64,000 bases of DNA, from contig NEEC01000012.1 of assembly GCA_002189035.1 (NCBI GenBank), forward strand, positions 992,001 through 1,056,000, in the 5' to 3' direction. Under the pieces are notes generated by a model. That model was not told the DNA's origin. It ran no database searches and saw only the letters and a list, made by a program, of their open reading frames with translations. Positions 1-9,730 of the stretch are shown here, piece by piece. Origin of the DNA: Utricularia gibba. Taxonomy: Eukaryota > Streptophyta > Magnoliopsida > Lamiales > Lentibulariaceae. Each line of letters starts with the position of its first letter. Within the stretch, counting starts at the first letter, position 1. Made by a program: the position numbers and the translations under genes.

Positions 1-614
1 GAGAAAATTTTACTCTCCTTGGATAAGAAATACAATCATATTGTCATTGCAATTGAAGAAGCCAATTATATTAATGAATTAACATTGGATGAACTTGATG
101 GATTGCTCCAAGCATATGAGGAATGCTTGAAGTAACATGATGAGGCTGGTGCACAACTTCTACAGGTTAAAACCTTTGAGAGTGGAAAGACCACTTGAGA
201 ATGAGGCAAGGGTCGAAGTCATGGCAGAGGTCGTGGAGTTGGATGCAGAACACGACCTCTACTGATCAGAACAATGAAAATATTGACGGTTCATGCAGTA
301 GGGGCCGCTAGAATTGGAAAGGAAGGGGAGGAAGGAGAAATTAGGCCGAGACATTCAAACATGTTGATAAATCAAATGTTGATCATTATACTTGTCATCA
401 GAAGGCTCATTATTCATCGGAATGCAAGAGTGATATTGAGAAGCAGTCTAGTGCTGTGCAAGAAATTCACAAAGTCACAGAAACTGAAACAAGCTCAACA
501 ATTTTTCTTATGACATGCAGAGAAATTGCAGACTCATCCTTTGATTCCAATATTTGGTATTGGAATGCATACCTCAGCAGTCATATATGTGGAAATTAAT
601 CATTATTTCATCAG
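1..614 (+). mobile_element. Ty1/copia element, 5' part: gag end, zinc knuckle, start of protease
   Basis: Frame 1 from the first base reads as the end of a copia gag (LDKKYNHIVIAIEEANYINE, then a run ending LQAYEECLK) followed by stops. Around 350-480 a decayed zinc knuckle (YTCHQKAHYSSEC) has lost its first cysteine. At about 555-614 a protease start is visible (IWYWNAYLSSHICGN, where the family has a W-x-D-[ST]-G type motif), so the catalytic Asp-Ser/Thr-Gly is gone. The reading is broken by frameshifts and stops. The 5' LTR lies outside the window. The sequence stops at 614, where the nested gypsy element begins, and resumes at 9949 in the same gene. A dead element; the copia assignment is firm, the lineage is not. 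Confidence 0.85.
610..614. repeat. Target-site duplication ATCAG, left copy
   Basis: ATCAG at 610-614 is repeated at 9949-9953. Removing 615-9953 rejoins the copia protease reading (SLFHQ then LDTSYGRSF), so these five bases are the duplication made when the gypsy element inserted. Confidence 0.85.
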
Positions 615-855
615 TGTTAAGGGCGAAAATCAGTATGCTAGATTGGGCCGATTTTCGGGTTGTGAGTGGTACCGGAGGCATCGTTTCTTTCCGTCGTTTG
701 TTCGATTTGCTCAAATGAAATGAAAGTAGGCGAGGATTTTTTACGTGGAAACCACTGTGAGGTGGAAAAACCACGGAGTTATTGGAGCTCACCGGAGAAA
801 GTTTTTACTAGATGGAGATGATGGAGAAAGGTACAGGTTGGGAGGTTTTTTTTTA
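615..855 (-). repeat. 3' LTR (element sense) of the Tat element, part shared with the 5' LTR
   Basis: These 241 bases align without gaps, by eye, to 8856-9096 with scattered substitutions; both end in a run of nine T and an A. Beyond 855 the similarity stops abruptly: this copy runs into the leader of the antisense ORF while the other copy runs into 18S rRNA-like sequence. The end of this LTR (CCTATCA expected) and its polypurine tract were not found, so it may be truncated by a deletion. Confidence 0.75.
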
Positions 856-1111
856 TGTGCCCCTCCCATTGCTTCTCCCCTTTGTTCACTTTGTTCCCTC
901 GCACGATCCCAGTGCTTTTCAAATCCCACTGTGCTCGTCCTCCACTCCACCGTCGTGAATCCCACCAGGATACAAGGTTTTCATAGGTATCGACCTATTC
1001 TTCCTCCTTTCCACTCAGTTTTGGATGTTGTGGTCACCTTATTTGTGTTTTTTGTTTCTAAGGGCTCCTTCCATTCATTCCCATTTCTATTTGTCGATTC
1101 TTTTGGTTTTG

Positions 1112-2400
1112 ATGGGTAGAAAGTCTAGCGAGCTAAACATTTCCACGATTCGGGCAAAATACTCGATCCCTGGTGAGTATGTTGTCAATCAAGCCAGGGA
1201 TTGGCAGATTCCATGGGGGACGGGGAAGCGACCCCTCCCCTGATTTAGCCTTCCAATTCCCCTAGCTTATCTGGAAAGCAGTCTTCGCTTTCCTCTTCAT
1301 CTCCTCATTGCCCATTTCTTGAACATGTTCGCCACTCCTCTTTTTTGCCTTTCCCCCAATTCAATATTTTGTTTTACCACCTTTCTCTTCTATTTGGCGG
1401 GTTTGGACCCGAATCTGACCCTGGTGGATTTTTTCCAACTTTTTAAAGTCGCTGTCTGTAAAGCTAAACGTCCGATGCATGGTTTTTCTCACTTCCAATT
1501 TTGCCGGTTTGAGGATCACCCCGATTTCATTCTCAAAGCTCCCGATACTCACCATAATTGGTGGACATCCTTTGTTTGAGTTGCTCCTCCGTTTGGGGCT
1601 AGATGGAATTTTCCAATCAAACCCCCACTCCTTTTAAGATAAAACTTTTCAGTCGCTTTCGCCCTTCTAAAGACTCTCGTAGAGATGTATATCAGAGACT
1701 GGCTGAGTGTTCCGTTAGATTCGAGTTTTGAGCCTCAATGCTTTCGTATGCCACCTTATTGACATGTGGCATCGTCGGCTGTAATCAGGACGGGCAATGG
1801 CCCGATTTTCTTATTCCCCCAGGCTCCGCTTTGGAATATCGGCACCTCTTGCAGTCTCCATGTAATGTTCCTTCTAATCCAGCTGCACTCTCCAGCCCCG
1901 ACCCGATACCCCCTTTTCCTTCTGATCTGACTCTTCAGATGGGGAAGGCGATCGACGATGCCAACTCCGAAAAGGAAGACTTTAAGACGCATTCTGAGAA
2001 GGTTGAGGAGGATTTGAAGTAGAGCAAAGAACATGTTTTGGCCTTAGAGGCCGAACTACTCGAGCAATAGGAGTCCCGGAGGGAGGTTTTGGAGAACTTT
2101 GTAAACTCAGCATGCTTCTCCGAGTTGTCGGAGAACGGCGCTAGATCAATAAGGAGTTTGGGCTATCCATTATGGATCCTCGTTTTGACAAGATCAACTT
2201 GTTGACGAAGGACGAGAACATGTTTGACGTTGTCTCGGATATCTCTCCTGCACCTAAATTCGTCTTCGAAGTGGATCGTGAACACCTAGGTGCACTTATT
2301 TGGGCCAGAGTCAATCGGGAGAATGAAACTAGGCTGTGGGCAAGACTACATGGGCATGTTGGCCCTTCAAATGATCCTCCTTCTCCTGAGCTTAAGTTGT
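1112..2400 (+). pseudogene. Antisense extra ORF of the gypsy element (gypsy-type 'Transposase_28'-like protein)
   Basis: Read on the plus strand, opposite to the element's gag-pol. From ATG 1112 the product begins MGRKSSELNISTIRAKYSIP. After a stop the frame continues with a segment rich in family-like phrases (LRFPLHLLIAHFLN, then FLFYLAGLDPNLTLVDFFQL, AKRPMHGFSHFQF and NWWTSFV). A charged, probably coiled-coil part follows around 1930-2110 (ANSEKEDFKTHSEKVEEDLK). The C-terminal part is near 2172-2390 (SIMDPRFDKINLLTKDENMF). Several stops and frame changes show it is dead. Tat-lineage elements are known to carry extra ORFs between pol and the 3' LTR, some antisense. The function of this protein class is unknown. 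Its position matches that pattern; the Pfam-type name is my recollection and needs a profile search. Confidence 0.6.
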
Positions 2401-3119
2401 TTTTTTTACTTTTCTACTATGCAGAAACAACATTCTTTTTCCCCGATGTTGGGGTTTTTGGATCTTTTTGGGAATTCCAACTTAGTTTGCCTAGTTTGTT
2501 TTCTTACTACTTCTTGTTCCGAATTGGTTTACGGTGCCCTTAAAGGGGCTTATATTTGGAGGGTTCACCGATGCCTTTGTGACCTGGGGGTAGGTGTTTT
2601 TGGGTCAGCTCTCGGGCTAGGCTTTTTGATCTTTGCATGCCTTAGGGTTTCCTTGCACGAGCGGGACCGCCGCTAGGGAAGTAGACTAAGACCCCTCATG
2701 TTTTGAGTGACTTCCCCGATCCGATTGGGCCCTCTTCTGGGTAGAATCCCGTTGTTTGGAACATGGGCGGATTTGCTCTGGGTGCTCTTGCCATCTCGAG
2801 ATTGGGTAGTAAGGTTTTGATCTAAGGGATTTTTTAGGGGTTTACACCGATGGTTTTTAGAGAACTGTTGCTCGAGTTATATCGGGGCTTATCCTCATCA
2901 CGGGTGCCCGGGTTTAGAAAAGCATGTGTAAACCAAGGGGGAAACCTTGAGTTGATCTACTGTCCCTGGGAAGGGCCACGGACCTAGAGTCAAGGCTTAT
3001 GACCTAGGTTGGGAGAGATTGCCTGGGCTTACGCAATTCGGCCAGAGCTTGTGTTTTCTAGCCAACTCTCCTCCGCTTTGGAGGAATGTTTTATCGTTTG
3101 AGTGTTCAAAGAAAAGAAA
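2401..3119. other. Spacer between the integrase and the antisense ORF
   Basis: GC-moderate sequence with ORFs only by chance. It starts with a pyrimidine-rich stretch (2398-2430). No domain was recognised. It is probably the untranslated spacer of the gypsy element, between the end of pol (minus strand) and the 3' end of the antisense ORF (plus strand). Confidence 0.4.
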
Positions 3120-4432
3120 TTACCAAATCCAAAGAGGACCCATGATAGATATTGGTGTCCAGATGGCTAGGCATAGAATCTCCTCAAATGTATCGCATTC
3201 CAGGATCTTGGGAGTTCCACACCATCTAACTGCTCTAGTCAATATGCTCCCTTTCCAGTTGCGATCTAATTTTCCCATGTGTCTCTGTGGTTGGATGCTC
3301 CGGAGGATCAAATCTCCTTCCGAGAATTCCCTAAAGGATACAGACTGATTGTAGCTTCGTTGTGTTCTTCTCTGATAAGCCCCTAATTGACTATAAATAT
3401 TTTGTTGCTTTTCTTCCAACAGTTCCAATTCCAGTCTTTGTAAGTCGGCGTCTCCTCCTCATTATAGTGTTCAACCCTGTAGCTCTTCAATGTTAGTTCA
3501 ATCGAACACACTGCTTCCAACCCATAAACCAGCAAGAAAGGAGACTCTTCCGTAGTGGTCTGAGGGGTGGTACGATACGACCACAACACCTCATCCAGCT
3601 GATCCGCCCATGATCCTCCGTAGTCTTCGAGTTTGGTCTTCACACCCTGCTTGAGTGTTCGATTCGTTACCTCCGTAAGGCCATTACTCTGAGGGTGGTA
3701 CACCGAAGTGAAGTTATGCTTGACTGAATATTTGTTTAAGAATGCGTCCATTGTTCCTCCCGCAAATTAGGTCTCATTATCGGTCACTAGTTCTCGAGGA
3801 ATCCCAAACCGGATGAAGATGTTTCTCCAAAGAAATCGGATAACCATCTCCTCTGATATCTTAGTCACAGATTCGGCCTCCACCCATTTGGAAAAATACT
3901 CGACTCCTACGATAACAAATTGTTTTTGACCTGACGTTTGGGGGAATGATCCCATAATATCTACCCCCCATTGTTCAAATGGGCATGAGAGTGGAAGAAC
4001 GGTCAGATCGTTTACCTGTTCTCTCGGAATGTTGGCGTGGTATTGGCACACCTTACACTTCCTCACCATTTCAGGAATATCGTGCTTCATGGTTGACCAA
4101 TAATATCCACTTCTCAAAGCCTTGCGGCATAAGGATCGCACACCAATGTGAGCTCCACACTCTCCCTTATGCAAGTCGGTTATAAGTTCTTGAGAGTGCT
4201 CCTTCCCTATACACTTCATTAGGGGTCCGTCAAGGGATCTACGGTAAAGATTCTCGTTCACTAGTGTATATCTCTTCGTCCTAGACTCCAACCATCTGGC
4301 TTCTAGTTTTATTGGTGGTGTTTCTCCTCTTTGTTGGTATCGAATATAGGGTAGGGTCCAATCCTCAAAAAGGTTCAGTTGCGATGAGATGTCGTTCCTT
4401 GGTTGTTGAGTAATATGATTTACTGCCCGCAA
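3120..4432 (-). pseudogene. Tat gypsy integrase (zinc-binding, catalytic core, C-terminal part)
   Basis: From 4432 leftward: an H2C2-type zinc-binding region (the H-x-G form ECGAHIGVRSLCRKALRSGY, then CKVCQYHA), then the DDE core. The first Asp is in WGVDIMGSFP, the second in LVTDNET, and the Glu in HPQSNGLTEVTNRTL. A stop or frameshift at about 3760 separates the second Asp from the rest (3751-3383, with WADQLDEVLWSYRTTPQTTT), and a third piece (3428-3120) carries the C-terminal SEGDLILR region. The catalytic residues are visible, but the chain is broken in at least two places. It would have joined the element's cDNA into host DNA; it is not functional now. Confidence 0.85.
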
Positions 4433-4559
4433 GGTTCCTGACTGTGAACCCTACAGCCGGACTGTCACACTTCCCTCCTTTAGTTCCGGAAGCCCTGCGG
4501 CAAACTTGGCGAGACTATCCACGAGTCCGTTTTCCTCTCACGCAACATGGGATAAGGTG

Positions 4560-5300
4560 AACTCCTTGAAAGTTTTGGCCAGCTTCTTTACCTTGACACA
4601 GTATAGAGCCATGAGGGGGTCATGAGCTTCATATTCGTCCGAATTCTGTCCTTACACAAGCCGTGATATAAATGTTGGAGGGCTTCATATTCGGCCACAT
4701 TGTTTGAGGCGGGGAACAGGAATTTTACCGCGATATAAATGTGTTCCCCATCCAGAATCCAGATGTCTATGCCTCCTTCAACCCCATTGTATGTTGAACG
4801 GTCGTTAATTTCCATAAAACGGTCAATAGGCTGGGTCATCTCAACCACAAAATCGGCAAGTTGTTGGGCCTTGATTCCTGTTCTCGATTTGAACTTGATA
4901 TCCATCATGCTCAATTCGACCGCCCATTTTGCGACCCTTCCAGAAATCTCTGGTCGAGATAGGATACTCTTCAAGGGCTGATTAGTGAATATCATGATGT
5001 GTCGATACTAGAAATATGATTGGAGCTTGGTGGCCGCCATTTTCAAAGCCAAGATGAACTTCTTTATCACTGTATCGAGTTTCGGCTAGCAGCAAGACCT
5101 TGCTCACGTAATACACCACCAAGTGTTTATCTCCCAAGATAGTTTTCAGGACTACACTCACAAGAACGGGGGATATTGATAGGTAAAGCCCTAGGGGCTC
5201 CCCTTCCCTCGGGGAAACTAGAAGCGGAGGCAAGGAGAGATATTCTTTGAGCTTCTCAAAAGCGATTTGTTAGTCTTCGTACCATTCTAAGGCATTTCCC
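4560..5300 (-). pseudogene. Tat gypsy RNase H and second (archaeal-type) RNase H
   Basis: The 5233-4982 piece holds the end of the first RNase H (VVYYVSKVLLLAETRYSDKE). Next, 4995-4588 reads IFTNQPLKSILSRPEISGRV and WAVELSMMDIKFKSRTGIKA, and then the second RNase H with LADFVVEMTQ and NNVAEYEALQHLYHG. The duplicated RNase H is the lineage mark. The usual acidic residue of the G-[AS]-G region is not clear, and the frame is lost after about 4620, so the domain is incomplete. Confidence 0.8.
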
Positions 5301-5397
5301 TTTCTCAACGCCTTGAAGAAAGACGCCGACTTATTGACTGACCGAGATATGAAAGGGGTGAGGGCAGCTAGTTTACCTATAAGGCTCTGGTATTCCT

Positions 5398-6135
5398 TTA
5401 TGATCCTTGGGGTTGTATTTCACATATTGCCTTAATCTTCTTGGGGTCGGCTTCGATCCCTCTTTCTGTTACGTAGTGTCTGAGGAATTTTCCACTTTGC
5501 ACTCCGAAGTAACATTTCAATAGGTTGAGTTTTAATCCGTATGACCGACATAAATAAAAGCAAGAAGCTAGATAAGCCAAATGATCCTCTTCATTCCTTG
5601 ACTTAACGATCATATCATCTGCATAAACCTCCATTGAAATTCCGATCTCGGAGGAAAAGATTTTGTTCACCAGTCTCTGATAGGTCGCCCCAGCATTCTT
5701 CAGACCAAAAGGCATTGCGACATAGCACTAAACCCTGTCGTTGGTGTAGAAGGTTGTTTTCGGCTGGTCCTTTTTCGCGACGAAAATTTGGTGATACCCA
5801 GAGTAGGTATCCATGGTGCTCAAGAAGCAGGACTCGACATTGGGTTCCACCAGCTTGTCTATCTTTGGTAAGGGATAGGGATTCCTTCACAACAGGTGTT
5901 GAGATCGATGATATCGACACACATTCTCCATTTTCCCCCGAGTTTCGGGACTACGGCTACCCATTCTGAGTATTGGATTTCCCTCACGTAACCGACTTCA
6001 AGAAGCTTCTTTGTTTTCTCCTTAGAGAAGTGTCGTTGCATCTGCCGAATCGGTTTTGCCCACGGATAGGTATCGATGTGATGCTCAGCAATAGATTGAT
6101 CAATTCCTACGAAATCCACAGCATTATTCCTTAGG
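5398..6135 (-). pseudogene. Tat gypsy reverse transcriptase
   Basis: The 6119-5859 piece contains the fingers region (AKPIRQMQRHFSKEKTKKLL and PKLGGKWRMCVD). The 5715-5398 piece contains MPFGLKNAGATYQRLVNKIF, the catalytic box VYADDMIVKS and LNLLKCYFGVQSGKFLRHYV. Both Asp residues of YADD are present. A frame change near 5860-5920 and a stop before MPFGLKN break the chain. It would have copied the element RNA into DNA. Confidence 0.87.
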
Positions 6136-6508
6136 GTTTCCGCTAACCTTTTTTCAAACTCGCCTTTTGTGTATCTCCCGATAAGAGCTGCAAGGATTTA
6201 TACCCCACCGGTTCCATGGCTCGCCTAGGAGGTTCCTGGGATTCCTTCTCCACCATCATTACTCTCGGTTTCTTCACGCAGGGGTCATGGCAAGAGGACA
6301 CATAACAAGACTGAGCGGCTGGACGGTCGATATCTAGCATGCAAATTCCCCTAGGTGTTGGGAATTTCACTTTCAAGTGCACAATTGAGGGCAGCATACC
6401 GAATTGGTTGATACCGGGTCAATCGAAGATCACGTTATATGAGACTTTCGAATCTAGAATCAGGAATTCTAATCTTTCGGTCCGGCTTTGCCCTGCCGCA
6501 CTGAACGT

Positions 6509-7011
6509 TGTTGGGTTTCTTTTAGACATCGTATGTTTCAAAAGCAGCAAAATTTTAAAAATTTTGAGAAACTCCAAACGCAGATCTTGGATGTTCAAAA
6601 TACCTTTTAGATGACTTCATTGTTCACCAACCGCCAATAGTAGACGGCCTTCATGGTATCCACACGTGGAGCACTCCGTCAATAACCTTTTCAAGGTTGT
6701 TAAATGCTGGTCGAATTCCTCAAATGCTAGCAAAGAGAATAGCCCCTTGTGGATCAATCTCAGAGAGCACGAAGAACAATACTCTTGTGAATTCCTCAGG
6801 GAACTTAATATGTGCCAGCCTATCCGTATTTGTGATATCCTCATTTAACAAACACTCTAGCTAGGGAGTTTTTAATTTGAGCATAAGTGCTTAAAGAACC
6901 TCACATTATGATCTCATCATAATTTTTATAGCACATAGATCAAGTAGAAGATTTTATCAATGATAAGATTTTCCAGTGAATTGATTGTCTATAAGAACAC
7001 ATACACCAACA
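6509..7011 (-). mobile_element. Solo LTR, family X copy A, inserted in the gypsy element
   Basis: It starts TGTTGGG and ends CCAACA, and is flanked by AACGT (6504-6508) and ATCGT (7012-7016), a 5-bp target duplication with one change. The reverse complement matches both ends of copy B (12198-13697): the end with 'gtgtatgtgttct' and the end with 'gtgctccacgtgtggatacc'. It lacks about 1 kb of B's middle. It interrupts the gypsy pol between protease and reverse transcriptase. Confidence 0.82.
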
Positions 7012-7027
7012 ATCGTGATGGGTATGC

Positions 7028-7216
7028 TTATTTTCCCAACAATTTGCACAGCCTGTTGATCGAATGCATATAACTCCATACGGATCGACGGATATCCCCC
7101 TCTTTAGATGACGCTAGTAGCTCGTCAACTTCCTTTTTCATAATGTTGCAGGAAGACCCTTGATCGATGAGGATCCTCCTCACCGTGGTTCTCCCGCATA
7201 TCCCGGTTACCACCAA
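7028..7216 (-). pseudogene. Tat gypsy aspartic protease
   Basis: The segment reads VVTGICGRTTVRRILIDQGS then SCNIM. The active site DQGSS fits the D-x-G-S-S form of Tat proteases. The remainder is cut by the solo LTR at 7011; protease-like sequence may resume left of 6508. It would have processed the gag-pol polyprotein. Confidence 0.7.
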
Positions 7217-8777
7217 AGATTCATTTCGTGCGGCTGCGCCAATGAGAATGTCTTTGTTAGAGAAATGGATCTCCTCCGTCTCCCATGCAGCTCTCTCAGA
7301 CTATCATTTCTCGATTTCGAAGATCTCTCCTTTTCTAGCCTCCTCCATATATCTCTTTCGTGATTTCTGGACTCGTCAATCTCGGTCCGCCCAGACACCA
7401 TGTGGATTTCACGGACGTAGGGGGGACTACCCTGCCCTCGATTCGTGTCTCTTGAACTTTCCGGTCTATCTTGGTCCCCTTCGTGGTTTGAGACTTCGCT
7501 AGCTCGCCAGATTCCTCCTATTGGTTTTGGGGGGAACTTCGGGTGTCGGCTGCCCTTGCTTCCCGTCTGGCTATCACGTCCCCTTTTTCGTTCTATCATC
7601 TGTGCAGGGTTCTGTATTGCATTGCTCATTCCACCACCCGTATGATACTACTCGATCATCTCTTCATTATTCGGCAGTTGACGGTGTCGTGTCCCGTGGT
7701 TTTATGTATTTCACAATAGGCCTCAGTTCTGGTTGGTTCCACCTGATATACCTCACGGCGTTTATTCGGTCGAGAGGGCCGGATAGGTTGCACTTCTTGT
7801 TGCGGTGCTGGGTGGATCTCTATGCAACTTTTCATCTCGACCTTGAGGTTGTTTTCAACTCAAATATACTTCATGATTTTTTGTAGCAATTCTCCGAGAT
7901 TCTTTGGTGGGGATTTAGATAGACTTTGACCCAACTTTGACGTTCCCAAGGCCCGCTTCATTATTTGTACCCTTTCCTTCAAATCTAGCTTGACGTCGTG
8001 TGCCATACAGTTGAATCGATCAATGAATTTCTTTAAGCTTTCTCTTCTATGGTCGTACCGAATGGAATACAATGCTGCCTTTAATGGTGGGGCTTTGATA
8101 TTTACAGCATATCGGGTGGTGAAGAGTAGCACCAACTCCCGATAGGATCCCACACTACATGGCTCTAATTGTTTGAACCAGATCTTGGCTCCCTTTTGGA
8201 GCGAGCATATAAACAGCTTACACTTTATGGCTTCCAAATGCTGCACCGTAGCCATCCTCATGTCAAAATCAGTCACGTGAGATATAGGGTCTCCCTTCCC
8301 ATCATATGTGGGCAGCCTATCGGTGACTCTGAATCCCCTTTCAGGCTCTTCTCGAATCAATTCATCCGGGAAGGGATCAAAGCGAAGTGCAGGGGTCTTT
8401 CCCGGATCTAATCCAATTCTCTCTTCAGTTCTTCTTCCCTTTTTTCTAGGACTTCATTACTCACGTCTTTCCTATCCGTTCCGGGCTCATAAATGACTTG
8501 GTTGCGCCTTTTCCTTCGCAGTATCTCCTCCTCGATTTCAGACTCAGTCTCCATGTCCGGGGTATTCTGGAATAAGAGGTTGCTTCTTCGCTCCTAGTGC
8601 AGTTTTGGGTGTTCCCTCTTGGGCGTTGGAGTTCAGACATGAAGGTGTCCTGAAGTCGGCAAGGATTTCTGTTAGCAGGGCCTTCAATTGTTCCCAACTG
8701 GTGATCATAAGACCAAGGTCTTGCACGTCGGCGCTTCCATCATTAGTCGGGTTGGTGGCTATGCTATTTTCCGCCAT
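7207..8777 (-). pseudogene. Tat gypsy gag
   Basis: Three pieces. 8777-8544 is the N-terminus starting MAENSIATNPTNDGSADVQD. 8360-7860 is the capsid region (RVTDRLPTYDGKGDPISHVT, GAKIWFKQLEPCSVGSYREL, FIDRFNCMAHDV), which fits the retrotransposon gag family. 7629-7207 is a basic Arg/Ser-rich tail, likely nucleic-acid binding. The start at 8777 lies about 60 bases from the primer-binding site, a usual distance. Stops and frameshifts separate the pieces. Confidence 0.82.
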
Positions 8778-8833
8778 GATCTGTGCTTAACAGGTGGCTC
8801 TTGTGGATTAGTCGAGTGGGACTGTGGAACGTA

Positions 8834-8851
8834 GCCCCATGATGGGTGCCA
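8834..8851 (-). promoter_or_regulatory. Primer-binding site of the gypsy element
   Basis: On the minus strand TGGCACCCATCATGGGGC follows the LTR end (TTATCA) after four bases. Plant gypsy elements commonly have a site of the form TGGCGCCC-N-GTGGGGC here. It would bind a host tRNA 3' end to start minus-strand DNA synthesis. Confidence 0.6.
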
Positions 8852-9102
8852 ACAATGATAAGGGCAAAAATCAGTATGCCGGATTGGGCCCATTTTTGGG
8901 TTGCAAGTGGTACTAGAGGTATTGTTTCTTTCCTTCATCTGTTTGATTTGCTCGAATGAAATGAAAGTAGGTGGAGATTTTTTACGAGGAAACCACCATG
9001 AGTTGGAAAAACCACGGAACTATTGGAGCTTGCCGGAGAAAGTTTTTATTAGACGGAGATGATAGAGAAAGGTACAGGTTGGGAGGTTTTTTTTTAATCC
9101 AA

Positions 9103-9183
9103 TCCGCCGGCACCTTATGAGAAATCAAAGTCTTTGGGTTCCGGGGGAGTATGGTCGCAAGGCTGAAACGTAAAGGAATTGAC
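9103..9183 (+). rRNA. 18S rRNA fragment, 3' piece
   Basis: The 81 bases from TCCGCCGGCACCTTATGAG to AAAGGAATTGAC match the conserved plant 18S rRNA core (the stretch around GGCTGAAACTTAAAGG), with very few changes (for example CGTAAAGG for CTTAAAGG). In intact 18S this follows directly the sequence found at 9341-9390. Far too short to be a working rRNA gene. Confidence 0.88.
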
Positions 9184-9340
9184 TGTCCCACATGGGGTTT
9201 TAAAATATCCCGGAAGTGTTTATAAGCAAAGAATGGAACAATTGAGTCCTTCGCGAAGCCTTTCATCTTTTCCATGTCGTCCTCCACTAGTTTCTGTGCG
9301 AAAGAGTTAATCAAATCCATAGCTGAACTCATGTGAAGCC
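9184..9340 (-). other. Unidentified coding-like stretch between the two 18S pieces
   Basis: The minus strand is open from 9347 through and beyond this stretch and reads for example SSAMDLINSFAQKLVEDDME and then FAKDSIVPFFAYKHFRDILK. Composition looks protein-like, but I recognise no family. It may be a captured host exon or chance. The ORF runs on into the antisense of the 18S piece. Confidence 0.3.
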
Positions 9341-9390
9341 CAACCATAAACGATGCCGACCAGGGATCGGCGGATGTTGCTTTTAGGACT
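9341..9390 (+). rRNA. 18S rRNA fragment, 5' piece
   Basis: CAACCATAAACGATGCCGAC to TTTTAGGACT matches the conserved 18S stretch just upstream of the piece at 9103-9183. In 18S the two abut at GGACT|CCGCCGG, so their order here is swapped. Confidence 0.87.
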
Positions 9391-9494
9391 TCTTTTCATA
9401 TATATATTTTAATTATAATAATATTATATGATAAAAATAATTTGAAATATGTTATTAACCAACGATGTCTCAGAGCTCGAATTATTGCCTTAAA

Positions 9495-9730
9495 TTAGCC
9501 TTTAATTGTGCCACAAAGTGGCCATGACGTCTGCTTCTTCCTCAATGGCATTGAGTAGCTTTGGGCACTCCAACTGACGTGCACGCCAAGGAGCATGCCG
9601 AAGCTCCCGTGCCATGACCCCCCGCGCAACCGGTTTCTCAAGCGCCACCCCCGATCACCGAATCGCCGCGCCCCACGCATCCTCGAGCATGGCGTGCGGA
9701 GGACCGACCCGACCGAATCATGAGCTTCGC
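9495..9730 (-). other. GC-rich coding-like island, unidentified
   Basis: A GC-rich block in AT-rich surroundings. On the minus strand one frame reads HAMLEDAWGAAIR, one stop, then ALEKPVARGVMARELRH and RARQLECPKLLNAIEEEADV ending at a stop just after. The phrase LLNAIEEEADVMATLWHN looks like real protein. No family recognised; a decayed captured gene or part of the LTR. Confidence 0.3.

Noticed and set aside
745-1119. 124-aa plus-strand ORF overlapping the left LTR
   Set aside because: Starts inside LTR sequence, low-complexity product, different frame from the antisense ORF that has family-like phrases.
9184-9340. Resemblance of the minus-strand reading (SAMDLINSFAQKL) to histone H2B (AM-I-NSF)
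   Set aside because: Only a handful of residues agree and the following sequence does not fit H2B.
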